64,000 bases of DNA, taken from Arthrobacter sp. OY3WO11 (lineage in GTDB: Bacteria > Actinomycetota > Actinomycetes > Actinomycetales > Micrococcaceae). Within the stretch, counting starts at the first letter, position 1. Each line of letters starts with the position of its first letter. Positions 6,980-16,097 of the stretch are shown one piece after another. A program made the position numbers and the translations under genes. The stretch is from contig NZ_LWLP01000001.1 of assembly GCF_001641125.1 (NCBI RefSeq), forward strand, positions 2,069,658 to 2,133,657, written 5' to 3'. The notes under the pieces were generated by a model. It did not search any database, was not told where the DNA came from, and saw nothing but the letters and a program-made list of their open reading frames with translations.

Positions 6980-9349
6980 TCAGCTGCGGAATTTGAAGAC
7001 GGCTGTGTGCTTGGAGCCGTCCGTCAGGGCCAGCTCGAACATCCTGCAGGAGTCGGCCCACGCCTTATCGGTTTTCCAGACGTAGCTGTACGTCCCGCTG
7101 GCCGCATCGTAGGAGAGGCTGCTCGAACCGGCGGTTGTCGTTGTCTCAACCTCCGCAACGGGTGCGCCCGTCTCGCAGGTGACCGGGACGGAGGTGGGGG
7201 AGCCTGCCTGAAGGATGTTCAGTCCGAAATCTCCGCCCAGGCTGAACTTCATCGGCACCGACCGGCCCGCCGTCATGACGTTCACGGCCGGTGCTGGATC
7301 GACCGGCGCGTGGAAGCCGCTGAAGGCAAAGCCGCTCCTGGCCGGAAGAACCACCCTTGCCGGCAATCCCATCCCGCCACCCTCGGTGAATCCGACAACC
7401 CCGATTTCGACGTCCTTGCCTCGGTGTACGTCCGTGATGGTTGCCGTGCGGCTGCCTGCGTCCACGAGTCCGGCCGGGATGCCATCGACTGTAAGACCCC
7501 AGCGGTAGACCAGCGGGTCGGAGGACTGCCAGGTCACCTGGACGCTGCTGACATCTCCCGCGTTGGAGACTGGTGTGGCGGTGACGTCCAGGGGAGCGGT
7601 GGGGTAGCCGTCAAGGGGAGACTTGCCGATGTGAAGAAGTGCCGAGGCGTTGGCGACCAGGCCCCTGGCGTCGGTGAGCCTGACCTGCATGATGCCTTCC
7701 ATCACTGAGGCGTAAGTGCGCCGGCCAACGGGTGTCGTCGTGGTTTCTTCGAATGTCCCGTCACCGTTGTAGTCCCAGTCGTATTTCACGATGCTGGAGG
7801 ACACGGAGTACGACGACGAGGCGTCGAAGGTGACTTGCTGGCCGGGCATGGCGTAGTACTCGGGATGGGCCAGCAGTGGCACCGGCCGGTCCTGGATCCT
7901 GGTTAGCGCCGTGGTGAGCGCGGCTTTGGTGTCCCCGCCGTCGACGATGACCTGTCCGCTGGTCCGCCCCGCCAGTGATGAGTAGAAGTTGCTGAAGTAG
8001 GACGGAACTACGGGGTAAACGTTGACGGGGTCAATTTCCAGTGACCGCTTGACCACGGCATCGAGGGTGGTGCCGTCGACGAGGTCGGGGTCGTGATAGT
8101 CGGCGTCGGTCAGGACGATGGCAGCCTTGGTCGCACCGTTCCTCCACTCCAGTCCGTTGAAGGCGGTCATCAGGGCGTGGAGTGCAGCTTCCGGACGGTC
8201 GCCTCCGCCGGACGCGTAGATGGTGGAGAGCTGAGTGGAGAATTCCTGGGTGTCTTCCTGGAAGCCGCTGAGGATCCGGGCCGAGAACTGGTCTCCTGCG
8301 TCCTTGTATTCGACCAGGGCAACGCGGCCCCGGTTTGCCTTGATCGTGTCGGCCATTTCGGCGGCGAAGGCCTTGGTGGCGTCAATCCGTCCCCACATCG
8401 ATCCGGTCGAGTCAATCAGGAAAACCACGTCCAGGCCGGTGGCTCCTGAAGGCGGCAGGGTGACTGTGTCGTTGACCTGCTCTGCGGGCAGAAGCGGCGT
8501 GAGCCGCTTTGCGATCTCGGCTGCGGCCTTATCGATGCTCTGATTGTCGCCCCAGTAGTTCATGTGGCCCGCGTTCTCCCAGAACACACGGCTGGAACCG
8601 CAGACGAAGTCGACTCGAGCGCAGGACAGGCCGGTGGTAGAGGTGAATCCTGCCGGAAGGTACGGAATCCGGGAACCGAGTGAGCCCTGGGTGACGGAGC
8701 AGTCCGGAACGTCAAATCTCCATTCAGACGCTTCGGCTGCGCCGCGGCAGTAGGGCGGGGTAGAGAGCAGCCCCTCCCCTTCCGGGAGATAGGTCCGGGG
8801 ATCACCGAAAAGCGCCTGGTAGACGATCCGGCCGCGCAGGCTGTCGCTGAGCTTCTCGTTGTACGCTTCGCCCACGACCTGGGCGCCCTGGGAGTATCCC
8901 CCGAGCACGAAGTGGGCGTCAGGGCAGGCGGCGGCGCGCTTGGTCAGATAAGCATTCAGCTCGTCAACGCCTTCGTTGACGCTGGCACCATAGTCAAACC
9001 CACCGCCACCGCTAACCCCCGCCCCGAGAGTGTTCCAGATCGACTCCCAGCCCCGATCCGTTCCGACCGGCACGGCAGGATAGGAGAACCCGTCGACGCC
9101 CCCGTTGCCGAGTTCGTAATGGTGAAGGGTTGCCGGGCTGGACAGTCGAGCACGGATCTGGGATACGAAGCGATCTTCTTCACTGTTGTTCAGGCCTTGT
9201 CCTGAACCCCTGGCGAAGACGCTTTCCACGGGAGCGCATGCCTCGGTCACAGGGTCAGCAGCGGCCGCCGGCGGAAGCGTTAGGGTCAAGGCAGCCAGGG
9301 CAGCGGCCAGGCCCAGGGCGGTTGATTGGAAAGGAGTTTTTGAGCGCAC
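6980..9349 (-). CDS. Secreted cutinase/vWA/PKD multidomain protein
   Basis: A 789-residue exported protein. A signal peptide (about 1-30) leads into a cutinase-family serine esterase domain (about 35-290) with nucleophile Ser153 in GGYSQGAQ, an Asp near 183 (LFGDPR) and a His near 262 (NAGHMNYW). A von Willebrand A domain (about 305-490) has a MIDAS-like DSTGS at 313-317. A PKD-like domain (about 495-580; FDASSSYS, YDWDYNGDG) and a fibronectin-like segment follow. The C-terminal 100 residues end in a PxKF-type fold (VPMKFSLGG, YVWKTDKAW). There is no LPXTG or C-terminal anchor, so it is probably secreted. The combination suggests binding to a polymer or surface plus ester hydrolysis. The gene is intact although its neighbours are decayed. 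Confidence 0.88.
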   Translation of the reverse strand: MRSKTPFQSTALGLAAALAALTLTLPPAAAADPVTEACAPVESVFARGSGQGLNNSEEDRFVSQIRARLSSPATLHHYELGNGGVDGFSYPAVPVGTDRGWESIWNTLGAGVSGGGGFDYGASVNEGVDELNAYLTKRAAACPDAHFVLGGYSQGAQVVGEAYNEKLSDSLRGRIVYQALFGDPRTYLPEGEGLLSTPPYCRGAAEASEWRFDVPDCSVTQGSLGSRIPYLPAGFTSTTGLSCARVDFVCGSSRVFWENAGHMNYWGDNQSIDKAAAEIAKRLTPLLPAEQVNDTVTLPPSGATGLDVVFLIDSTGSMWGRIDATKAFAAEMADTIKANRGRVALVEYKDAGDQFSARILSGFQEDTQEFSTQLSTIYASGGGDRPEAALHALMTAFNGLEWRNGATKAAIVLTDADYHDPDLVDGTTLDAVVKRSLEIDPVNVYPVVPSYFSNFYSSLAGRTSGQVIVDGGDTKAALTTALTRIQDRPVPLLAHPEYYAMPGQQVTFDASSSYSVSSSIVKYDWDYNGDGTFEETTTTPVGRRTYASVMEGIMQVRLTDARGLVANASALLHIGKSPLDGYPTAPLDVTATPVSNAGDVSSVQVTWQSSDPLVYRWGLTVDGIPAGLVDAGSRTATITDVHRGKDVEIGVVGFTEGGGMGLPARVVLPARSGFAFSGFHAPVDPAPAVNVMTAGRSVPMKFSLGGDFGLNILQAGSPTSVPVTCETGAPVAEVETTTTAGSSSLSYDAASGTYSYVWKTDKAWADSCRMFELALTDGSKHTAVFKFRS

Positions 9350-9487
9350 AGAATTACCCCCACGGTTTCTGAACGGAATCGCCGCCTTGTTCTGCGGCTC
9401 AAAGCTGCGGATGCGGCTTGAATGGTCTCAGGCTACCGGGCTGTTTATCCAATCGCCAGAGAAATTACCCTCAAGATCTTCCAAGGT

Positions 9488-9967
9488 TTAGTCCACTGGG
9501 CGGACGATCATGGTGACGATCTGGGGTTCGTTCAGTCCAGGGCTGGCCACGTTGAGCATGTAGGTGTAGTTGTCATCCGTGCCGGAGAATCTGCAAATGG
9601 TGATGGAGCCGCTTACGTTCGCAGGCCGCTGGCAAGGAGTGTCGGTCTTCATCTCGAAGCCGACTCCCGAAACGACAGCTGCGACATCGTCTGTGGCCAA
9701 CTCTTTCCCTGCATCCCATTGCCGGGAAAGGCTGGGGCACGGGTTCGTGCTCATGCAGAGGAACCGCTCGGAGCGCACGATTTCGTCGGTCAGCTTCCAT
9801 TCCGAAGGGATCGCGAAGCGTCCGGCGCGGGCAAGCATATCCGCCGTTACCTTTTCCTCCGCAGATTGGACGAGGAAGAACGCGACCGCACCGAGGACAA
9901 AGACCGATGCCAGGACAATTCCGACAATACGTTTCACCGGTTCCCCCAAACCCATCAGTGCAGGCAC
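9488..9967 (-). CDS. Membrane-anchored hypothetical protein
   Basis: A 159-residue protein with a short cytosolic start, one membrane helix at about 11-33 (RIVGIVLASVFVLGAVAFFL) and an extracellular domain with five cysteines (around residues 71, 77, 111 and 123). It resembles a single-pass anchored sensor or secreted factor, but no family is recognised. It lies upstream of the cutinase-like gene on the same strand (139 bp gap) and could be co-transcribed. Both are located between the two copies of the methyltransferase repeat. Confidence 0.6.
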   Translation of the reverse strand: MPALMGLGEPVKRIVGIVLASVFVLGAVAFFLVQSAEEKVTADMLARAGRFAIPSEWKLTDEIVRSERFLCMSTNPCPSLSRQWDAGKELATDDVAAVVSGVGFEMKTDTPCQRPANVSGSITICRFSGTDDNYTYMLNVASPGLNEPQIVTMIVRPVD

Positions 9968-10072
9968 TGATCCAGGTCAACAACCGCCAGTGCTGAACGC
10001 ATCGTACCTGCATTCATGGGCCGTGTCAGCGCCTGCCCCCGAACGTCAGGGGTGGGGTGGCTTCTTGTTCCT

Positions 10073-10230
10073 CGCGAGTCCGACGGCGCCCGGCTGACCA
10101 GCTCCGATGCCGGGGTGCTCAACGGTTTCCCGGCAGGGTTTCCGTGGTCCGGCAGCCGGTCCCGCCAGTTCCTGCAGGCAGCCAACGTCGTAGCCCCGCA
10201 GGTCGCCGCGGCGCTGCTGGCAGAGGTCGC
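10073..10230 (+). repeat. 158-bp direct repeat, copy 2
   Basis: Second copy of the methyltransferase 3' end; see 6703-6860. Here it is only a fragment fused to unrelated upstream sequence. The frame ends with GCTGA a few bases later, as in copy 1. Confidence 0.95.
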
Positions 10231-10299
10231 CGGCTGATCCGCCACTCCAACGGTGCCTATAGAATTATCGGGCAAACTACTGCCGACCACGGGGGAACC

Positions 10300-10638
10300 A
10301 TGGCTATCGACTGGACAGGGCTGCTGAAGCAAGGGCTCAAGGCCGTCGCTGCACGCCAGCGCCCAGACACCAATGCCAGTGGTCCGATGGTGGAACAGGT
10401 CAAGGCCGATATGAGGACCATCGTTGACATCCACCACCGCAAACATCACAACGACTGGCTTACCGTTGTCGACGACTCCGGCCCAATGATCTCCTGTGTC
10501 TGCCGAGGTGGGTACGGGGTCAACGTTCAACCCGAGAACGTGATGAAACGCCGGCAGGTGGCGAAGCCCATCCCCATGTCCAGGCCCCGAGCAGGCGGCG
10601 CGACGTGCGGCGACGAGAACCTGTTCGGACTCAAGTAG
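10300..10638 (+). CDS. Small hypothetical protein (MAIDW family)
   Basis: A 112-residue soluble protein starting MAIDWTGLLKQGLKAVAAR with GGGGGAACC upstream of the ATG. The middle part (DNDWLTVV, then CVCRGGYGVNVQPE) looks like a compact beta domain with two close cysteines. It shares its N-terminal pattern with the 88-residue protein at 5540-5806. It directly follows the second methyltransferase fragment, as if the block methyltransferase plus MAxDW gene was once present twice. Function unknown. Confidence 0.5.
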   Translation: MAIDWTGLLKQGLKAVAARQRPDTNASGPMVEQVKADMRTIVDIHHRKHHNDWLTVVDDSGPMISCVCRGGYGVNVQPENVMKRRQVAKPIPMSRPRAGGATCGDENLFGLK

Positions 10639-10641
10639 CGC

Positions 10642-11319
10642 CTAATAAGGGTGCGCTTGATGCATCAGATGCAAAATCAACCTCTTTTCGCTGACGTAGG
10701 CATAGTTACCGGAACGGCCACGGGTCATGCTTACATACAGCAACTCGCGCGTGAGCCGGCCCTGAGTGATCACGGTGTGGCCCGTGTCCACGGTAAGGCC
10801 CTGGGAACGGTGTGCCGTTGTTGCATAGCCTAGCTCGACGGATGTCTCCAGATACGCCCGGGGGAGCAGGACGCTCGCGCCCGTGTCCCGCCGCCGCGCG
10901 AGCAGGGAGCCGTCGCGACGATTGACCTGTTCGACGTCGAAGAGTGTGCCATTCCTCACGAAATTACCGTCGCTGTCGACTAGCTTTCGGTTATTTCCGC
11001 GGGCGATGGCCGTGTCACCGGAACCCACCCGTAGGCCGTCGCTGAGCAGCACCGTCTGATCGGGATCCACCTCTCCCTGGGCCACTCGATCCGCCTGCGC
11101 CCGTTCATTGAGCATGCCGACCGTTTCATTGTCGGCGGCAATGAGGATGGACGACTTGCCTGCCCGAGTATCTGAGTGCCAGGCGAGGTACGCCTTGTCA
11201 GCCATATCCAGATAGCTACCGTGCCGGATCCGCCCATGTTGGGCATAGTCCGCGATGGCTGAATAGTCACCGTTCCGCAGCTTCAGCGACGACGTACGCT
11301 CCCACTCCTCATGAAACCT
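10642..11319 (-). pseudogene. C-terminal fragment of TraA-type relaxase/helicase
   Basis: This is the last ~225 residues of a MobF-type conjugative relaxase with a RecD-like helicase. Visible signatures are RFHEEWERTSSLKLRNGD at the upstream edge, SSILIAADNETVGMLNERAQ, the helicase motif ATTAHRSQGLTVD and the closing RELLYVSMTRGR, followed by a short tail and TAG. The relaxase domain with its tyrosines and the Walker A of the helicase are missing, and the homology stops abruptly near 11319. It is a remnant of the transfer region of the element and cannot nick DNA. Confidence 0.82.
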
Positions 11320-11499
11320 CCAGATCAGTCGCCTGAGGCTGTAGACGAGGCACGGGCTTGGGTCGCGAGCAGTTTCGGACGAGGCAGTGGCAGCCTTAGC
11401 GATCGGTATGTTTATCGGGATGGAGTAGTTGATGAGGCCCTAAACGCCGAATACGAAACCCTCCTTCAAAAGCTTACTGACTTCGCGAATGGTGCTTAG
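11311..11499 (+). CDS. Short hypothetical reading frame
   Basis: A 62-residue frame that starts at the edge of the relaxase fragment on the other strand. The latter part (YVYRDGVVDEALNAEYETLLQ) has a protein-like composition. It may be the tail of a lost gene. No ribosome site is convincing and no family is recognised. Confidence 0.25.
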   Translation: MKPPDQSPEAVDEARAWVASSFGRGSGSLSDRYVYRDGVVDEALNAEYETLLQKLTDFANGA

Positions 11500-12008
11500 G
11501 CGGACCGGCGGAGCTCGCAGTCCTGAAACGGGTTGACTCCCCGTCGCGGTCGAGCAGTTGCACCGGGCGGTAGCTCTTACGAGACATCTCATGAACGACC
11601 GTTGGCGAGACAGCGACGCTTATCGCTCCCTGTGACTTTCAGCGATAAATGGCGGCTTTTTCGGAGCGCTATTTGTCGTGTGCAGTCCGCAAGGGGATCC
11701 CTCACCGAACGCCCGTACGCCGAACCCCAAACGGGACGGTTCTGTCACGAATCCTTCATCGGGGTTTAGCCAGGACTCAGGACCTACGATGTGGCGATGC
11801 TGGATCTGGACCTGGCCCTGGATCCAGCCGACTTTGTGGTCTTGTGTTGAGCACTGGGTGACGTTTCGCGGGTTACCCTCTAGCCTCGTTTTTATGGGGA
11901 AGATTGTCCGGCTTTGGTTTGTAGGGTGGCGGCGGCAGAAATGCAGGGCCATCATTACCATCAACGATCGGCGATACGTGCGTCACGTGAGGCCGGAGGG
12001 AGGACAGC
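11500..12008. other. Non-coding/junk stretch between remnants
   Basis: No complete gene is seen. On the minus strand 11587-11474 encodes a 37-residue frame opening MSRKSYRPVQLLDRDGE, which resembles the first residues of an E1-alpha dehydrogenase-type subunit but breaks off at once; it may be a gene start left by a deletion. The rest shows no supported feature. Confidence 0.3.
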
Positions 12009-12698
12009 ATGGTCGGCAGAATCCTCAGGATCGACTTTGGCGTGAACTGCTATCTCATCGATGTTGAGGGCGGCTACGTCCTCATCGACACGAGCTTCCC
12101 GAACAAACAGGACCAGCTCGACGCCGAACTTGCTGCGGCAGGTTGCGGACCCGATGACCTGCGCCTCATCGTCCTGACCCACGGCGATGTCGATCATGCG
12201 GGCAACTGTGCACATCTTCGCAGCACTCACCACGCGCCCATCGCCATCCATCGCCAAGATGCCGCGATAGTACGGAGCGGAGACATGGATATCGGCCGGA
12301 AGGACAAGCCCGACAGACACACTCTCGCGTTCCGGTTCCTGACTTGGGCTTTTGGGTTGCTATACAAGATCACCGGAACGGGCGCGGACTTCGAAACCTT
12401 CGAACCGGACGTACTCCTGGAGGACGGGCAGGACCTGTCGGCCTATGGGCTCGACGCGCGGGTCATACGTCTTCCGGGTCACTCGAGCGGATCAATCGGT
12501 ATCCTTGCGGGCGATGGGGCCCTGTTCTGTGGGGACCTGCTCGTGAACGTGATGAGACCCTCACTCCACTACTACATAGACGACTTGGCCCAAGCGCACG
12601 AGAGCATCCGCAAACTGAGCGGCCTCGGCGTCGGGACCGTCTACCCGGGGCACGGCAAACCGTTCCCGTTGAGCCGGCTGCCGATACCGGGCCGGTGA
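12009..12698 (+). CDS. MBL-fold metallo-hydrolase
   Basis: A 229-residue soluble metallo-beta-lactamase-fold hydrolase. Metal ligands appear in LTHGDVDHAGN (residues about 56-66, with Asp in place of the middle His as in part of this family), in RLPGHSSGSIG (about 155), in FCGDLL (Asp) and in VYPGHGKP (last His). The substrate is unknown; proteins of this group include thioesterases, glyoxalase II-like enzymes and quorum lactonases. GGAGG lies 5-9 bases before the ATG. It is one of the few intact genes in this half of the element and has no operon partner. Confidence 0.85.
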   Translation: MVGRILRIDFGVNCYLIDVEGGYVLIDTSFPNKQDQLDAELAAAGCGPDDLRLIVLTHGDVDHAGNCAHLRSTHHAPIAIHRQDAAIVRSGDMDIGRKDKPDRHTLAFRFLTWAFGLLYKITGTGADFETFEPDVLLEDGQDLSAYGLDARVIRLPGHSSGSIGILAGDGALFCGDLLVNVMRPSLHYYIDDLAQAHESIRKLSGLGVGTVYPGHGKPFPLSRLPIPGR

Positions 12699-12782
12699 TT
12701 CGGCTGATTCCAGCGGTCGCCAGGTGGGAATAAGCGCTTCAACCTGACGCATAGGCCTGTCGCATTTTGGAAGCGCACCGCC

Positions 12783-13187
12783 TTGGCCAACATCCCGCGC
12801 AGGTCGTTCAAAGCCTCGGACGTGGTCGCGGTGATGGAGAACATCATCGCCGAGACCGGCACCGCCCCGACCTACGTCCGCTGCGACAACGGGCCTGAAT
12901 TCACCGCCGCCGCGCTGGTCGATTGGTGCAACAACGCCGGCGTGGACACCGCGTTCATCGACCCGGGCTCACTCTGGCAAAACGGTTTCATCGAATCCTT
13001 CAATGCCCAGTTCAGAAGGGAACAACTCGCCGGAGAAATCATGGACACCATGGCCGAAGCGAAGTATTTGGCCGAGGAATGGAAAGCTATCTACAATCAT
13101 GAACGACCTTACGGATCCCTGAACGGCATGACGCTGAAACGCTACTGGGAAAACTGGACGCAAGAAAACCAATTAGCTATCGCATAG
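12783..13187 (+). pseudogene. IS3-family transposase, C-terminal fragment
   Basis: The C-terminal part of the DDE integrase domain of an IS3-type OrfB. RCDNGPEFTAAAL holds the second Asp, LWQNGFIESFNAQFRREQL holds the last Glu, and EEWKAIYNHERPYGSLNG is the typical end. The N-terminal half with the first Asp and OrfA are missing, and no terminal inverted repeats could be seen. It is an inactive insertion remnant within the element. Confidence 0.88.
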
Positions 13188-13225
13188 ACGCTGGACTGCT
13201 AACGGGGGCCCAACCAATATCCGTT

Positions 13226-13441
13226 GTGTTAACCGGATGCTCGGGTGGGACCGGTTCGATTGCCGAATCTGAACGCCAGGGTGGGCTGCCCGCGGAAGCA
13301 ATTACTGCAAAGCCAAGCACTTCTGCTCAGGATACTATTTATCCCTTCCCACGAGCAGGCTGGCTCGATGCCGGGACCAAATTCGCTGTCGTATTGAACG
13401 GCAGTTCAAGCTGCCCAGCCTTTCCCTCGCGTATTAAGTAG
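13226..13441 (+). pseudogene. Lipoprotein gene fragment
   Basis: The reading frame opens just before a lipobox (VLTGCSGG) and continues for about 70 residues, including GWLDAGTKFAVVLNGSSSCP, before stopping. The hydrophobic signal-peptide core is missing on the upstream side and the protein ends inside what looks like a beta-rich domain, so both ends seem lost. No family is certain. Confidence 0.4.
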
Positions 13442-13488
13442 GTCATTCGGCCCTGACATGTCTCCGGACTGAGTGGGAGCGTTGCAGC

Positions 13489-14260
13489 ATGGATGAGCGA
13501 AAACCTTCCCTAAGGACACAGGGGAAGCCTGCGCCCGGGGATGCTGGCCGGTCCTGGCGTGGACTTTATCTGTCGGCCGGCATTGCCGCGGTTCTTTTCG
13601 TTGTGCTGTTGATCTCGGCTCTGGTCATTGACTTCATGGCACCACCGCCGGTCCACGGGGGCGTTGAAACGCTCAAATTCATTGCCGCAAACAAGACCCT
13701 CTATATTGCCGAACAGATCCTATGGATACTGCCCAGCGTCCTACCGGTGGTTGTGTTCGTCGCGCTCTACGTTGCGTTGGCCCCGCTCAGCAGGAGTTGG
13801 GCTCTTCTTGCCGCGGTTGTTGGAGGGCTGCCGTGGGCCCTGTTACTGGCCGTCCCCGTTTCAAGGCCGGGGTTCGCTCAGCCTTGTCTACCTCAGCGAC
13901 CGATACTCGGCTGCAGGCTCGGAGGCTGACAGGGGCGTCTTCGCCACGGCCGCGGAAGCGATTATTGCCGAAAACAACACACCGGCGATTGCGGGTCTCC
14001 TGTCACCCGTGGGTATTTTTCTTATTTCGTTGGTCATGCTTAAGGGCGTACTGCCCCGCGCGGTCGCATGGCTGGGCCTCCTGACCGGATCCCTTGGCCT
14101 GCTCAGTGAGGCGCTGCGCTTCGTGGCGCCTGCGTTTTACTGGGGATACGGAGTTCTTCTCTGGGCATGGTTCATCGCTGTCGGTGTCAGCCTGATACGT
14201 CTGCATCCCGAGGCCCCGGACCCGACAGGGGGCGGCGCGGTCCGTGAGGACAGTAACTAG
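13489..14260 (+). pseudogene. DUF4386-like membrane protein, frameshifted
   Basis: Two overlapping frames make one multi-spanning membrane protein. The first (from ATG 13489) gives membrane segments around residues 25-50, 78-102 and 108-125, ending at LLAVPVS. An extra base in the GC-run near 13865 moves the continuation (SLSLVYLSDRYSAAGSE, then VGIFLISLVMLKGVLPRAV) to another frame, with a final helix and TAG at 14260. The conserved ENNTPAIAGLLSPVG segment reminds me of DUF4386 proteins. Whole length would be about 255 residues. Function unknown; the frameshift may be decay or a sequencing fault. Confidence 0.6.
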
Positions 14261-14268
14261 GAGAAGCA

Positions 14269-14759
14269 ATGGAACAGCTCGTTCCGTGGTTGATATTCTG
14301 CATCGCCATCTCGATCTTTGCCTGATACGACCCAACGCTGCCCGGATCTTTGTCGGCGTTTTCTTTATCATCATGGCCCTGGCCGTAAACGCGCTGCTGA
14401 GCATTGTCGCCCCGGACCAGTTCGTGCGTCTCGGCACGGATGCTCCCTTGATTCCGTTCTATGCCTGGTTCTTCGAACAGGTTGTTGCACTGTCCCCGGC
14501 ACTGGTTGGGATCTTGGCTGCGATAGGAGAGATCGCGGTCGGGCTGCTGATTCTCAGCAGCGGAAACCGGGTGAAGCTGGGTCTGACCGGCGCTATCCTC
14601 TTCCTGATTGTGATTACGCCGTTGGGCGTATGGACCCTACCCAATCCGGTCATGGCTGGGGGTTTGGCCTGGCTGCTGACCAAGGACTATCCCAAGAGCA
14701 TGCCGCAGCTGCTTCGCCGTTCACCGAGGCGCCCGACGGTTGCTGGAAAAGAACTCTAA
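14269..14759 (+). pseudogene. Four-helix membrane protein, probably frameshifted
   Basis: An ATG at 14269 has AGGAG five bases upstream and opens MEQLVPWLIFCIAISIFA before a TGA. The next frame continues seamlessly (LIRPNAARIFVGVFFIIMALA, then LSPALVGILAAIGEIAVGLLI and GAILFLIVITPLGVW), giving a ~163-residue protein with about four membrane helices, DoxX-like in layout. One indel near 14322 explains both parts. The start is 9 bp after the previous pseudogene, so they formed an operon. Confidence 0.5.
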
Positions 14760-14820
14760 GACCATCACGGCAAGCCCTGGCCACACGTCATGGCCTTCTG
14801 AATTAGCAGGCGTTTTGGCC

Positions 14821-15171
14821 TTAAAGCAGGGCCACGAAGATGATGGCCGCGTTGATGAGGATGTTGAAGGCCAGCCATCGGTGAAAGTATACGAGGGTGA
14901 GAAGCAGGGAGACTGTGGCACCGGTAATAGCGGCTGCCTGCGCCCAGGCCGCGCCCATGATGACACCCGTCCCTGCCACGAGGAACACCGCTGCGGCCGC
15001 TACTGCCAGGACCACGGCAAGGGCCCGGGCTCCGCCCTCCCATCCACCTCGGACAGCAAGCCAGGAACGGCGGGGGTCGAAGGGGGCTTTGTCGGGGTCA
15101 AACGGGGCGCACCAGATACCAACGTGCACCAATCCATGGGCCAGCAAAAACAATCCAGCCAGCCAAGTCAT
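14821..15171 (-). CDS. Hypothetical integral membrane protein
   Basis: A 116-residue protein with four probable membrane helices: LAGLFLLAHGLVHVGIW (3-20), ALAVVLAVAAAAVFLVAG (50-68), AAAITGATVSLLLTLVYF (77-95) and FNILINAAIIFVALL (102-116). A cytosolic loop with FDPDKAPFDPRRSW links helices 1 and 2. No enzyme motif is seen. It lies just downstream of a broken small gene on the same strand (stop at 15190) and was probably co-transcribed with it. Confidence 0.55.
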   Translation of the reverse strand: MTWLAGLFLLAHGLVHVGIWCAPFDPDKAPFDPRRSWLAVRGGWEGGARALAVVLAVAAAAVFLVAGTGVIMGAAWAQAAAITGATVSLLLTLVYFHRWLAFNILINAAIIFVALL

Positions 15172-15189
15172 GATGGCGGCCTGGTGAGC

Positions 15190-15326
15190 TCAACCCCCGG
15201 CGACACCGCCCCGCTCCTGTTCCCGTGGGCCTCGACATAGATGGAAAGTCGGGTACTCACGCATGAGCTCCGTGTAGATGATGGTCCGGTAATCCAGCAG
15301 TGGAGACCCCAAACAAGGTCAAACAT
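15190..15326 (-). pseudogene. Short frameshifted gene
   Basis: From ATG 15326 the frame gives MFDLVWGL. A one-base shift near 15300 then yields LLDYRTIIYTELMREYPTFHLC and GPREQERGGVAGG, ending at 15190. The combined peptide would be about 45 residues. No family is recognised; the call rests on the sensible composition of the joined frame. Confidence 0.35.
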
Positions 15327-15360
15327 GCTCGTTCTCCTGAGGTTACACATGCCTGTCCCC

Positions 15361-15903
15361 TCATGTGGAGGGCTGCTGTTCATCGCTCAAGGTCATGGCG
15401 AGCATCTCGCCCCAGCGCCGCGCACGCTCCTGCTCACCGGGCAGGAGGCCGCTGTCCCCAGTGACGAGGAAACTCTCCGGATCGACCACTAACTCAAAAC
15501 CGTGCTTTTTCAGTTTCTTTCCAATGCCCTTGGCCGCATGTCCCGTCAATAGTTCCGGCATATCTACCCGAGTATCGAAAGCGGCTGCCCGGCCAGAGCT
15601 GGGCCCAAGCGCGTCGAGCCAATCACGCAGGCCCAAGCCTCCGGCCGAGGGATCGATGGTCAGACCTTTGTCCCGGCTCATGGCGTCCTGCACCGCTGCA
15701 TGACGGGTTTGCGTCCGCGTCATGCCGTGCGCGTGCGTAGGCCCGCCGACGACCAGCAGATCGATGCCGCTAAGATCCATTCGAGCTGCTTCTTCCACGG
15801 AGACCACGTGCGCGGCTCCTGCCGACCCCAGTCCCTCGGCTATGGCCTGGGCGATGCTGTGGGTATTGCCGTAAATCGATTCGTAAACAACTGCGGCTTT
15901 CAA
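15361..15903 (-). CDS. Flavodoxin-domain protein
   Basis: A 180-residue FMN-binding flavodoxin-like protein. The phosphate-binding loop reads YESIYGNTHSIA (residues about 7-18), and VVGGPTHAHGMTRT (about 56-69) supplies the second flavin loop. The start is TTG at 15903, chosen because GGAGG lies seven bases upstream and the beta-strand KAAVVYES then begins the protein. The C-terminal third (GHAAKGIGKKLKKHGFEL) is typical of stand-alone flavodoxins in actinobacteria. It may shuttle electrons or act in oxidative stress; no partner reductase is adjacent. Confidence 0.85.
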   Translation of the reverse strand: MKAAVVYESIYGNTHSIAQAIAEGLGSAGAAHVVSVEEAARMDLSGIDLLVVGGPTHAHGMTRTQTRHAAVQDAMSRDKGLTIDPSAGGLGLRDWLDALGPSSGRAAAFDTRVDMPELLTGHAAKGIGKKLKKHGFELVVDPESFLVTGDSGLLPGEQERARRWGEMLAMTLSDEQQPST

Positions 15904-16097
15904 TGTCCCGCCTCCAAGCTGGAATCTTTTCCGGGCATCCACCTATGCAATGCGTACATGTATTCGCCTGCTGGTGCAAGGGCCTCCACGCTCTTGCTAC
16001 TGCTGACGGTTTCACTGATGCTCAGAGGGCTGGCAAACCATCAGTCCTAAAGGTCTGAAGGGAACTTCAGCACCTCTCCTTCTGGCGAAAGGTCACC

